Assembly: GCF_001995215.1 (NCBI RefSeq)
Contig: NZ_MUXN01000005.1
Span: forward strand, 62,001 to 126,000
Direction of reading: 5' to 3'
DNA from: Amycolatopsis azurea DSM 43854
Lineage (GTDB): Bacteria > Actinomycetota > Actinomycetes > Mycobacteriales > Pseudonocardiaceae
DNA: 64,000 nucleotides
In this document: one piece after another, positions 18,172 to 26,304 of the stretch
How positions within the stretch are numbered: position 1 is the stretch's first letter
How the letters are laid out: the number at the start of each line of letters is the position of its first letter
Program-made: the position numbers and the translations under genes
The notes under the pieces: generated by a model
The model's input: only the letters and a program-made list of their open reading frames with translations
Database searches by the model: none
What the model was told of the DNA's origin: nothing

Positions 18172-18924
18172 GTGCCTGCGTCATTTTCGATGTCGATGGC
18201 CCAGCTCGACGTCGTACTGGAGGAACTCGGGATCGGCAGATTCGTGCTGCCCTTCGAGATCCCGACCGTCGGAACCACCGTCACGGAACGCGAGCGGCAC
18301 TGCGAGGAGGTCTGGACGGGCCTGGCCGACCGAGGCTTCGCACGCGGCCGCGAACTCCTGCGCGACTACGAAAAGACGCTCCGGCTCTGGGCGACGGGCG
18401 ACTTCGTCGTCACCCTTGAGGCGCACGAGGTCGAACAGGACTCCGAGTACCTCTATCGGGGTGCGTGGGACCAGCGTCTGGGCGTCGTGAGCCAGCAACG
18501 CGGATTCGACATCCTCTTCGAGCCGGTTTACCCCGAACAGGTGGTCGCGACCCTGCTCGGCTATCTGCCGTCACTGCCGCCTTTCCCCGGGCGGGTGATG
18601 ACGTCCAGCACCCTTCCCCCGGCCAAACGACCGGACGACCCGTTCAACGAGGACCCCGGCAACCTCCGCCTGGGCGCGGCCGGCCGCTTCTTCGAATTCC
18701 CGCTCGCGCGACTCGGCACGCTCGGCATCACCCTGCGCGACGATCGGGGCAAACCGCAGCAGAAGAGCGTCCAGTGGTTCGACAGCGTTCAGGGCCGCTT
18801 CATGCTCGCCACCGACCGCTTCCCCGACGGCGAAATCCGCCGCACGTTCACCCCGACGAGCGGCTCTCACCTGGCACGATGGATCCACGACCTGGTCGAA
18901 GCCGCCCGCGTCGGCAGCGCGTGA
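18172..18924 (+). CDS. EspG-family type VII secretion chaperone
   Basis: This 250-aa protein starts at a GTG with GGGAGG 5 nt upstream. The two-half alpha/beta pattern is that of EspG, the cytosolic chaperone that binds the helical tip of PE-PPE substrates of ESX systems. Visible segments include LLRDYEKTLRLWATGDFVVTLEA and the C-terminal SHLARWIHDLVEAA. It is divergent from pknG and starts a cassette of DUF3558 lipoproteins and WXG/PPE-like proteins. No ESX core components (EccC, EccD, MycP) are in the window, so the secretion machine must be elsewhere. Confidence 0.85.
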   Translation: MPASFSMSMAQLDVVLEELGIGRFVLPFEIPTVGTTVTERERHCEEVWTGLADRGFARGRELLRDYEKTLRLWATGDFVVTLEAHEVEQDSEYLYRGAWDQRLGVVSQQRGFDILFEPVYPEQVVATLLGYLPSLPPFPGRVMTSSTLPPAKRPDDPFNEDPGNLRLGAAGRFFEFPLARLGTLGITLRDDRGKPQQKSVQWFDSVQGRFMLATDRFPDGEIRRTFTPTSGSHLARWIHDLVEAARVGSA

Positions 18925-19008
18925 TCCTCGCCGGAAGGCGGCCTTCGCGACCGTCGAGCGCGAGAACGGGTCGGCCATCAAGACCTTCGACGGGACAGAT
19001 TCCAGATT

Positions 19009-19551
19009 ATGAAAGCGTCAACACGCCCGGCACTTGCCGCTGCGGCAGTCATGACCGTCGCTGCGCTGGCCGTCTCATGCTCTTCCGAAAAACAGAGCAC
19101 ATCCAGCCCAGCGCCGGTCTCCTCCGTTCCCTTCAGCTCCGAAAAAAATCAAGAGGTCTTCGCAGGAATGGATTCGTGTGAAGTCCTCCGCTCGACCACC
19201 TCGGAGTCGACGTTCGAAAGCTACAATCCCGAGACGCTTGAAAGTGACAACGGCTGCCGAGCAGAGAAAGCGCGGTACGGGAACGTCGCTCTCTACTTCG
19301 TGGGCAACGAGGGCATCGACGGCCTACAGTCCAACAAGGGGGCAAAGATCAGCACGAAGGTCGCCGGTCGAGAGGCCGTCCGATTAGCCGGAGCCGCCGG
19401 TCAAGGTAACTGTTTCATAGGAATTTCCGTGACGTCCAGGTCACGCGCGACAGTGAACCTGACCTTGTCGAACGGGTCGGACGACCAAGCTTGTACAGAT
19501 GCCGAAGTGATCGCGGAAAAGCTTGCGCCGAAACTTCCCCAGGGCAACTGA
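19009..19551 (+). CDS. DUF3558 lipoprotein 1
   Basis: This 180-aa lipoprotein has a signal peptide ending in ALAVSC-SS, a Ser/Pro-rich linker and a DUF3558 domain. Four domain cysteines occur in the pattern DSC, NGC, GNC and QAC, which could form two disulfides. The C-terminus APKLPQGN is shared with the two paralogues downstream. DUF3558 lipoproteins are common near type VII secretion and sensing genes in Pseudonocardiaceae; the function is unknown. Confidence 0.85.
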   Translation: MKASTRPALAAAAVMTVAALAVSCSSEKQSTSSPAPVSSVPFSSEKNQEVFAGMDSCEVLRSTTSESTFESYNPETLESDNGCRAEKARYGNVALYFVGNEGIDGLQSNKGAKISTKVAGREAVRLAGAAGQGNCFIGISVTSRSRATVNLTLSNGSDDQACTDAEVIAEKLAPKLPQGN

Positions 19552-19574
19552 CCGCGCAGACCGACGAGGGAGCC

Positions 19575-20084
19575 ATGACGAATGATTCGAACAGCCTGCC
19601 CACAAGGCTTCGTTTGGGCGCGGCCAAGATCTTGATGTCAGGGCGGCTCTCGGCGATCGCCATGGCCGTCGTCTCTGTCTCAGCTCTCGCGGCGTGCACC
19701 GTAGCTGGCAAGGACTCCCCGGTCCGTGCACCGACATCGTCGTTGAACGTGCAAGAGTCAAGAGAATCGGCGAAGGACATTTTCGCCGATTTGAAGGCAT
19801 GCGACCTTCTTGAGCCGATGACTTCGGCCCAGGGTTTCGACCCTGTCCAAGTCGAAACCTATGAAAGCGAGAACGGTTGCGGCGCGCTCAAACCCCGATA
19901 CGGAACTGTCGCCGCCTACCTGATACCGAACGCGGGCATCTCCGTGATGAAGCCGGACGGTGGCCAACTCGTACCGACGAAGATCGATGCGCGAGCCGCC
20001 ATTGAGATTCCCGGGAGCGGCGGCAAAGGCGATGCCCGTGCCATCGCCGAGCAGATCGCGCCCAAGCTGCCAAGAGGGAACTGA
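19575..20084 (+). CDS. DUF3558 lipoprotein 2, internally shortened
   Basis: From the ATG at 19575 (GAGGGAG upstream) the 169-aa protein has an extended N-terminus, a lipobox (ALAAC-TV) and a DUF3558 domain. Compared with its neighbours it lacks about 30 residues: the segment around GNC...QAC is absent and IPGSGGKGDARAIAEQIAPKL joins directly. The first cysteine pair (KACDLLEP and ENGC) remains and the second pair is gone. The deletion is in frame. It may be a degenerating duplicate or a specialised short form. Confidence 0.8.
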   Translation: MTNDSNSLPTRLRLGAAKILMSGRLSAIAMAVVSVSALAACTVAGKDSPVRAPTSSLNVQESRESAKDIFADLKACDLLEPMTSAQGFDPVQVETYESENGCGALKPRYGTVAAYLIPNAGISVMKPDGGQLVPTKIDARAAIEIPGSGGKGDARAIAEQIAPKLPRGN

Positions 20085-20516
20085 ACGGATCACGAAGGGT
20101 CCCGCGGCGACCGACTCACCGAGAAGGTGATCGAGGACGTGTACTGGGCTCTTCAAGCACCCAGACGAGTGAACCGACCGCCGGAGACGGCGCCCAGCCT
20201 CTCGCCCGACCACATCCCCCGGCCCACGGCCGTAGCCACCACCGCGAAGAACTGCTGCCGAAGATCCCCAGCCCAGCGCTACCTCCGGCCGACGTCGTCG
20301 AGATCCCAGATTTTGGAAGAAGCACCAGCGTAATGCTTACTGGGGAGACGAACCAGCAAGCCTGTCGCCCAGGTGCGGCCGATCGCCGCACTGCTGCCCA
20401 GGAACCAGACAGCGAACGCACCATGGTTACGAGAAATCTAGAACCGGTCACTCACCAAGGTCGATTCCAAGCAACCCACCCTCACCGGGACGCCACAAGC
20501 TCCACCCCTGACGACC

Positions 20517-20603
20517 AGCTCTCACCTGGCACGATGGATCCACGACCTCGTCGAAGCCGCCCTGCATGGGCAGAGCGTGATCCTCACCAGAGGAGGGCCT
20601 TCG
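20517..20603 (+). pseudogene. Decayed 3' fragment of an EspG gene
   Basis: About 85 bp closely match the 3' end of the EspG gene and the sequence beyond it (18863-18949). The encoded peptide SSHLARWIHDLVEAAL matches GSHLARWIHDLVEAAR. No matching upstream part remains. The remaining part of 20085-20674 contains no convincing gene. The fragment shows that an EspG plus DUF3558 unit was duplicated and then lost its EspG copy. Confidence 0.75.
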
Positions 20604-20674
20604 AGGCCGATTCCGCTGATATCGTGATCTGACGAGCGCTACGAGTAACCAGGACTTGGTACAGGGGAGAGACC

Positions 20675-21091
20675 ATGACTGTCGGAACCGGCGGACCACC
20701 GGGCGACTTCTCGAAGATGCTGGGCGACTTCTCGGTGCAGGCTGACGCGATGGTGACGGCTGCGAAGGAGGGGAAATTCAAGGTCAGCGAAGAGGCAGGG
20801 GAAGCGTTGAAGACCGCTATCGACGACTACATCGATGACTGGACTTTCAACCAACCGGAGTTTCAGCGGCTCGCCGAAAAGCCGAAGTTGGGGAACGGCC
20901 CCTACGCACAGCAGGTCGGCGATCATGCCGTACTCGTCGCAGACGGTGACGAGCTATCCGCCAAAACGCAGCTGGACGCCCTGCGCGACGTTCTCAACCG
21001 CGCCAAAGAAGCCATTGAGACCGCGAAAAAGAAATACCGGGAGCAGGACACCGGGGGCGCCGATCAGCTCAAGCAACTTCACGAGGACTGA
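20675..21091 (+). CDS. Small helical protein, probable type VII secretion substrate
   Basis: This 138-aa protein is helical and acidic, without a Sec signal. The end of the long C-terminal helix carries YREQD (Tyr121 to Asp125), which fits the YxxxD/E type VII secretion signal. A WTF at residues 56-58 replaces a strict WXG. It lies between two DUF3558 lipoprotein genes and before the PPE-like gene, so a role as partner or substrate of an ESX-type machine is inferred. Confidence 0.7.
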   Translation: MTVGTGGPPGDFSKMLGDFSVQADAMVTAAKEGKFKVSEEAGEALKTAIDDYIDDWTFNQPEFQRLAEKPKLGNGPYAQQVGDHAVLVADGDELSAKTQLDALRDVLNRAKEAIETAKKKYREQDTGGADQLKQLHED

Positions 21092-21102
21092 CGAGACATT
21101 TG

Positions 21103-21648
21103 ATGGTCATCAAGAAAAGTTTCATCGCCTTGGCTGCCACGCTGCTTATCGCGGCAGCCGGTTGCTCGCCTGAACGCTCGGGTGTGGCGACGCCGGCGCC
21201 GAGCCCGCCCGTGAACCCGACCTCGTCGCCCTCTGGTTCTACCTCGGGGAATGTGTTCGGCGATCTCAAAGCTTGCGACCTCCTTGAACCGACGACCTCG
21301 GCGAAGGGCTTCGACCCTCCAGCAGCGGAGCAAGCCGAAAGCAACAATGGTTGCGCGACGCGTAAGAAGCGCTACGGCTCCGCACGGCTCTACCTCGTCG
21401 CAGAGGCGGGAATCGATCAGCTGTCCGCAGGTCAGGGGACCAAGAACCCGACGAAAATCGGCAATCGGGATGCTGTCGAAATCCCTGGTGATGCCGGTAC
21501 TCAATCCTGCACCGTGGCTGTCGCAGTTACCTCGGGCTCTCGTCTGACAGCTTCTACCGGCCTGAACGAGGGTACGAACGAAGAAGCTTGCGCGCTCTCC
21601 CGGGAGATCGCAGAAGCCGCTGAGCCGAAACTGCCTAGAGGCAACTGA
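21103..21648 (+). CDS. DUF3558 lipoprotein 3
   Basis: This 181-aa lipoprotein has lipobox AAAGC-SP, a Pro/Ser-rich linker and a complete DUF3558 domain with cysteines in KACDLLEP, NNGC, TQSC and EEAC. The ATG at 21103 is used; a TTG lies one codon earlier. It begins 11 nt after the small type VII-like protein, and the PPE-like gene follows 20 nt later, so the three are one operon. It is closest in sequence to lipoprotein 2 (FGDLKACDLLEPTTSAKGFDP). Confidence 0.85.
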   Translation: MVIKKSFIALAATLLIAAAGCSPERSGVATPAPSPPVNPTSSPSGSTSGNVFGDLKACDLLEPTTSAKGFDPPAAEQAESNNGCATRKKRYGSARLYLVAEAGIDQLSAGQGTKNPTKIGNRDAVEIPGDAGTQSCTVAVAVTSGSRLTASTGLNEGTNEEACALSREIAEAAEPKLPRGN

Positions 21649-21668
21649 CTGCGGAACGGGGAGGGACC

Positions 21669-23159
21669 ATGGTCAATATCGGGCAAGACGACTTCGACAG
21701 CAAGTTCTCTGCGCTGGGCAAGACCGGCCGCACCTACGAAGGAAAGCGCTACTCCGAAACCTACGACGAGGTCAACGCCGGTCCCGGTGGCAACTCCCTC
21801 ACCGCGAGACTGACTGCCGAACAGCAGGCGGGCCAGTACTCCGCAGAGCAAGCCGCGTCACTCTCGCAGGGACAGCAGTTCCGAACCGGCCTTTCGCCGT
21901 CTGAGCAACGTTATGAAGCTGTCGCACATGGTGATCTCAGGCGGATGGTGACGGACAATCTCGAAGCCGAAGACGTCGACCGTAAAGGTGAGCTCTGGAA
22001 CAACCAGGGCAATTCCCTGAACACCTTCAGCAACGCCGTCAAAGCCGCGATCGGCAAGGAAGGCGAACACTGGGAGGGAGACGGCGCCAAAGCCGTCACG
22101 GACTTCTTCTCCAACGTCAGCAAGTGGGCCGACACCGCGGGCGACGGCGCCTACCTCGCGTCCAACCGCTTCTCCCAGTCGGCGGCCGCGGCCACCGCGG
22201 CGAAGAACTCCATGCCCGAAGAGGTCCCCTTCGATCGCAACGCCGAGTACAAGAACGCGCTGCAGCAGCTCGGGAGCGGGAACTTCGCGGGCGCGGTGGA
22301 GACGGTCGGCAACATCTCGGCCAAGCAGGAGCAGTCGTTCCAGGCGCACCAGCAGGCCGCGCAGGTGATGCACACCTACGACCAGTCGCTCTTCGACGTC
22401 AATTCCAAGCAGCCCACCTTCGCCCCGCCGCCGGAAATGGGCGATTCGACCACGGCGTCCGGGTTTTCCGGGGGTACCGAGGCGAAGGGCTTCAGTGGCG
22501 GACCAGGACCGGGCCAGACGGGCGGGCCGGGTTACACAGGCGGGCCGGGCTACACAGGCGGGCCTGGGCCGACGTCGGGGCCTGGGCCCGGGATCACCAC
22601 GGGCGGCGGGCACACCGGGGTGCCGAATCCGGGGCAGCCGCTCAGCGGGCCGCCGGGGTCGTTCCGGCCCGGGCCGACGCCGGGGCTGGCGGCCATGAAC
22701 GGTCCCGGTCCTTCCGGTCTCGGACGGCTGGGCAGCGAGCAGTACCGCGGCAAGCCCGGCCGGACGCCGAGCGGGCCGGGCGGTAGTGCGGCGAGCCGTC
22801 TGACGAGCGGTGGAGGCGGCGGGTTCGGGCGCAACGGCGGATCGGGCAACGTCGCCGAGCGGCTCGCGGGCGGCAAGGTTTCGGCCGGTGAGGCCGAGAA
22901 GCTGGCGGGCAAGGGCGGCGGGTCCGGGTCGGGCAAGCTGCCCGAGGAGCGGATCACCCGGGGCGGCGCGGCGGCCGCGGGCAAGAGCGGTGGCCAGGGC
23001 CCGATGGGGGCCGGCGGTCCGGGTGGCAAGGGGCAGAAGGAAGAGGACAAGGAAAAGAAGGCCCCGAACTACCTGCAGGAGGAAGACGCCGACGTCTTGT
23101 TCGGCGGCTACGACGGCGAAATGAAGCCGGTGCCGCCGGTGATCGGCGAGAAGTCCTGA
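21669..23159 (+). CDS. WXG/PPE-like type VII secretion protein with Gly/Pro-rich tail
   Basis: This 496-aa protein has a helical N-terminal region (about 1-255) with HWEGDGAKAV, a W-x-G turn at Trp135. A long Gly/Pro-rich region follows, with short tandem repeats (GGPGYT). The protein ends in a conserved-looking acidic C-terminus (EEDADVLFGG...PVPPVIGE). This plan is found in large PPE-type or WXG100-like proteins of Pseudonocardiaceae. It is the likely client of the EspG chaperone at the start of the cassette. A strong terminator follows. Confidence 0.8.
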   Translation: MVNIGQDDFDSKFSALGKTGRTYEGKRYSETYDEVNAGPGGNSLTARLTAEQQAGQYSAEQAASLSQGQQFRTGLSPSEQRYEAVAHGDLRRMVTDNLEAEDVDRKGELWNNQGNSLNTFSNAVKAAIGKEGEHWEGDGAKAVTDFFSNVSKWADTAGDGAYLASNRFSQSAAAATAAKNSMPEEVPFDRNAEYKNALQQLGSGNFAGAVETVGNISAKQEQSFQAHQQAAQVMHTYDQSLFDVNSKQPTFAPPPEMGDSTTASGFSGGTEAKGFSGGPGPGQTGGPGYTGGPGYTGGPGPTSGPGPGITTGGGHTGVPNPGQPLSGPPGSFRPGPTPGLAAMNGPGPSGLGRLGSEQYRGKPGRTPSGPGGSAASRLTSGGGGGFGRNGGSGNVAERLAGGKVSAGEAEKLAGKGGGSGSGKLPEERITRGGAAAAGKSGGQGPMGAGGPGGKGQKEEDKEKKAPNYLQEEDADVLFGGYDGEMKPVPPVIGEKS

Positions 23160-23162
23160 AAG

Positions 23163-23197
23163 ACGGGCCGTTCGGGAGCGAATCCCGAACGGCCCGT
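23163..23197. terminator. Bidirectional terminator between the PPE-like gene and glnH
   Basis: A perfect 15-bp stem (ACGGGCCGTTCGGGA and its complement, loop GCGAA) lies exactly between the two convergent stops. Confidence 0.85.
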
Positions 23198-23199
23198 TC

Positions 23200-24165
23200 T
23201 CACTTGTACTGAGGCGAAGGCGGCGTCCCGCCTTCGAGCTTGTTCCCGATCCATTTCGCGTAGCTCGTCTGCCACGCGCCACCGCGCACGTTCTCCAGCA
23301 CGGCGTTCACGTACCGCACCATGTCCTCGTTCCCCTTCGGGACACCGATGCCGTAGTTCTCCTCGCTGAACCGGTCCCCCACGATCTTCAGCGTCGGGTC
23401 CTGCGCGAGCATCCCGGCGAGGATGACGTCGTCCGTCGACACGGCCTCGACCTGCTTCTGCTGCAACATCACCAGGCAGTCCGACCAGTTGTCCACCGAG
23501 ACCGGCACCGGCTTCGAGGGATCCGCCGCGATCTTCGTCAGCGAAGTCGACGTCTTGGTCGCGCACACCCGCCGGCCGCCGAGATCCGAGAGCTGGGTGA
23601 CCTTCGATCCGGATTCGACCAGGATCCGTTGCCCCGCCTGGTAATACGCCGTCGAGAAAGCGACCTTCTTCAGCCGGCTGCACGTGATGCTGTAGGTCCG
23701 GACCACGATGTCGACCTGCTTCTTCTCCAGCACGTCTTCCCGCAGTTTCGACGGGATGGCCCGGAACTGCACGCGGCCTTCCGCGCTGCCGAAGATCGCC
23801 TTCGCGATCTCGTTGACCATGTCGATGTCGAAACCTTCGAGCTGGCCCGACGTCGGATTCCGGAAACCGAACAGGAACGTCGTCTGGTCGACGCCCGCGA
23901 CGAGTTTGCCGTTCTCCTTGATCTTCGCCATCGTCGAGCCACTGGTGATCGACGTGCCGTTGGTCGGCCGCAGGCTGGCCAACGGGTTGCAGCTCGTGTC
24001 CGCCGTCCCGCCACCGCCCGCGTTGTCGGCACCGCCGACGTTGGCGGGCTGCGGCGGCGCGACGTCGCCGGCGGGAGCCGGGTCGACCGGCGCTCCCGCG
24101 CTGCCGCAAGCCGTCGCCAGCACCAAGACCGCGCCGAGCACGGCCGTTCGCAGACCGTTCCGCAT
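23200..24165 (-). CDS. glnH: GlnH-type amino-acid-binding lipoprotein
   Basis: This 321-aa lipoprotein has lipobox LATAC-GS, a Pro/Gly-rich linker and a type-2 periplasmic-binding domain. Motifs include GVDQTTFLFGFRN, LEGFDIDMVNEIAKAIFG, DIVVRTYSIT and GIGVPKGNEDMV. The Arg in the DIVVRTYSIT region and the following Asp positions fit alpha-amino-carboxylate binding. In mycobacteria GlnH binds Asp, Glu, Asn and Gln and signals through GlnX to PknG. ATG 24165 or GTG 24168 could be the start; both overlap the glnX stop. Confidence 0.93.
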   Translation of the reverse strand: MRNGLRTAVLGAVLVLATACGSAGAPVDPAPAGDVAPPQPANVGGADNAGGGGTADTSCNPLASLRPTNGTSITSGSTMAKIKENGKLVAGVDQTTFLFGFRNPTSGQLEGFDIDMVNEIAKAIFGSAEGRVQFRAIPSKLREDVLEKKQVDIVVRTYSITCSRLKKVAFSTAYYQAGQRILVESGSKVTQLSDLGGRRVCATKTSTSLTKIAADPSKPVPVSVDNWSDCLVMLQQKQVEAVSTDDVILAGMLAQDPTLKIVGDRFSEENYGIGVPKGNEDMVRYVNAVLENVRGGAWQTSYAKWIGNKLEGGTPPSPQYK

Positions 24166-25559
24166 CACCGGTACTCCCTCAGCCGTTCACGGATTCCCAA
24201 GGCGGCCCCCGCCGCCGCGATCAGCGCCAGCACCGCGATCCCCGGCGCGAGCAGGGTCAGCGCGCGTTCGCCGCCGCGGGTGTCGTCGAGGAATTCCTGT
24301 CGTCCCACGTTGATCGCGGCCACCAGGTTCTCGTCGAGCCGCAGGAACGCCCCGGCCGCGCCGTCCTTCTTGTCGTCGCGGATGGCCGTGTCGACGGCGT
24401 CCTGGTAGAAGCCGTCGTCGTCGAGGCGCCGCACTTCGCGGTGCGCCTTGAACCACGCCGACGCCGCCTGGATCGACGCGTCCACCTTGTCCGCGGCCGC
24501 ACCACCCGCCGCGAGGCCGCGGACCTCGCCCAGCAGGCCACCCTGACCGTCCGTACCGCCGAGTTGCGCGGCGAGATCGCCGAAGTCCTTTTCGTACGCC
24601 GCGCCGTCGCCGCGGGCGACGAGGGTCAGCGTTTCGTCGGCTCGTGCCTGGAGCGCCGCGATCCGGGCGCGGACGAGGACGTCGACCTGGTGCGAACCGT
24701 CTTCCTCGCCACTGCCGACGAGACTGCTCTGCACGACCAGCGCCACCGCGCCCCACAGCAGGGCGACCACCACCGACACCGTCGCGACGACGAGCCCGAC
24801 GTTCAGCAGCCGGTTGGTCTTCCGGGTCAGGTGCACCTGCGTGACGATCAGCGCGGCGAGCAGGGCGAGCAGCAAAGCCGTTGCCAGCCAAGGGAATCCG
24901 GTCGCATCGTCCTGTTCGGCGGCGAGCCGGTCGGTGTCGATGCGGTACAGATCCTGTGCGGCGGGAAGGATTTTCGCCCGCATCAGTTCGGACGCTTCAC
25001 GCAGATACGAGGCACCGACGGGAAAACCCTGCCGGTTGTAGGTGCGCGCCGTCTCGATCAGTCCTGTGTAGACAGGGATCTCACGACCGAGGGTGTTGAT
25101 CTGCTCGGCCGCTTCGTCGACGCCGGAAGAGTCCGACGCCGCCTTGGCCAGCGCTGCACCGGCCTCCGCGACGTCGCGTTCGTACCGCTGGCGCATCGGG
25201 AGCGGCTCGGTGCCGATCGAGAGGAACGAACTGGCCGCTGTCGCGTCCGCGTCCGAAAGCGCGCGATAGACCTGCTGCGCGGCGGCCGCGAGGGGTTCGC
25301 GGTGGTCGATCAGGCCGTTGATCGTGTCCTTCTTGTCCTGCGCCGCCAGCGCGCCGAACAGGCCCGCGACCAGCGACAGCAGGACGAGCCCGATCGCGAT
25401 GACCGACAGTCTGCCCGGCGTGGTCGCCGCGGACCGGATGATCGCGCGGATCCCGTTCCCCGGCAGTTCGAGCAGCCCTGCGATCCCGCTGCGGCCTTCC
25501 GGCGCAGGGGGCGGCGCGGGGTTGCCCGGTGGCCCCGGCCGGGTCACAGTGCTCGTCAT
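24165..25559 (-). CDS. glnX: GlnX-like four-helix membrane sensor
   Basis: This 464-aa protein has transmembrane segments near residues 48-72, 225-245, 255-280 and 435-457, with two extracytoplasmic helical domains between them. The first holds QDKKDTINGLIDHREPLAAAAQQVYRALSDADATAASSFL, the second the DETLTLVARGDGAAYEKDF region. This is the organisation of mycobacterial GlnX, which takes the amino-acid signal from GlnH and activates PknG. glnX and glnH overlap and form one operon, but pknG is displaced. Confidence 0.9.
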   Translation of the reverse strand: MTSTVTRPGPPGNPAPPPAPEGRSGIAGLLELPGNGIRAIIRSAATTPGRLSVIAIGLVLLSLVAGLFGALAAQDKKDTINGLIDHREPLAAAAQQVYRALSDADATAASSFLSIGTEPLPMRQRYERDVAEAGAALAKAASDSSGVDEAAEQINTLGREIPVYTGLIETARTYNRQGFPVGASYLREASELMRAKILPAAQDLYRIDTDRLAAEQDDATGFPWLATALLLALLAALIVTQVHLTRKTNRLLNVGLVVATVSVVVALLWGAVALVVQSSLVGSGEEDGSHQVDVLVRARIAALQARADETLTLVARGDGAAYEKDFGDLAAQLGGTDGQGGLLGEVRGLAAGGAAADKVDASIQAASAWFKAHREVRRLDDDGFYQDAVDTAIRDDKKDGAAGAFLRLDENLVAAINVGRQEFLDDTRGGERALTLLAPGIAVLALIAAAGAALGIRERLREYR

Positions 25560-25665
25560 CGCCGATCCTCCCCATTGGCTCTACCCGCACAGAAGGTATC
25601 CGAGTCGGGATCGGCGCAGCCAGTGACACCGGCGTGTGTCATCGGCACGTGATCTCCGGGCAGGG

Positions 25666-26304
25666 TCAAAGGCCTTTTTCCAGGCCGTACCGCACGGCCT
25701 CCGCACGATTGCGCACACCGATCTTGGCGAAAGTGTGGTTGATGTGGCTTTTCACGGTGGCCTCGCCGATGAACAGCTCGGCGGCGATTTCCGGATTGGA
25801 CAGGCCGCGCGCGATGAGGCCGAGCACTTCCGCTTCGCGCGCGGTGAGGCCGTCCGGGAACTCGGCCTTCGCCCGGGTGACCGTTCTCGATTCGAGCGCG
25901 GCGACGAGCCTGTCGGACACTTCGGCGGCGAAGATCGCTTGCCCGTTGGCGGCGGAGCGGACGGCGGCGCCGATCTCGGCGCGGCCGGCGTCCTTGGTCA
26001 GGTAGCCGCGGGCTCCGGCTCGCAACGCGTCGGCGATCGAAGCGTCGTCCGCGTAAGTCGTGAGGACGACGACCGCGACCTCCGGGTGATCGCGTTTGAG
26101 CAGCCTGGTCGCGGCCACCCCGTCCAGGACGGGCATGCGCAGGTCCATCAGCACGACGTCGGCCGCGGTGTGCCGGAGCAGGTCGAGCGCCTGCCGCCCG
26201 TCGCCCGCAGAGCCGGCGACCTCGACCCCGTCGATCAGCCCGAGCAACGCGACGAGCCCTTCGCGCATGACCTGCTGGTCATCGACCACGACCACCCTGA
26301 TCAC
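25666..26304 (-). CDS. LuxR/NarL-family response regulator
   Basis: From the GTG at 26304 the 212-aa protein has a receiver domain (acidic pair DD at 8-9, phosphoacceptor Asp in VVLMDLRMP, Thr in VVVLTTYAD, Lys in YLTKD) and a C-terminal LuxR helix-turn-helix (LTAREAEVLGLIARGLSNPEIAAELFIGEATVKSHINHTFAKIGV). The longer frame to 26451 is rejected because it overlaps the kinase. The start overlaps the kinase stop by 4 nt, so they are a cognate pair. Confidence 0.95.
   Translation of the reverse strand: MIRVVVVDDQQVMREGLVALLGLIDGVEVAGSAGDGRQALDLLRHTAADVVLMDLRMPVLDGVAATRLLKRDHPEVAVVVLTTYADDASIADALRAGARGYLTKDAGRAEIGAAVRSAANGQAIFAAEVSDRLVAALESRTVTRAKAEFPDGLTAREAEVLGLIARGLSNPEIAAELFIGEATVKSHINHTFAKIGVRNRAEAVRYGLEKGL

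Noticed and set aside
14840..18490. 1216-codon open frame antisense to pknG
   Set aside because: It is a GC-bias shadow: the opposite strand encodes PknG with all domains recognisable, and the translation here is Arg/Asp-rich with no domain.
22525..22570. CRISPR-like or VNTR array in the PPE-like gene
   Set aside because: The 18-bp repeats are in frame and encode the Gly/Pro/Tyr tail; there are no unique spacers.
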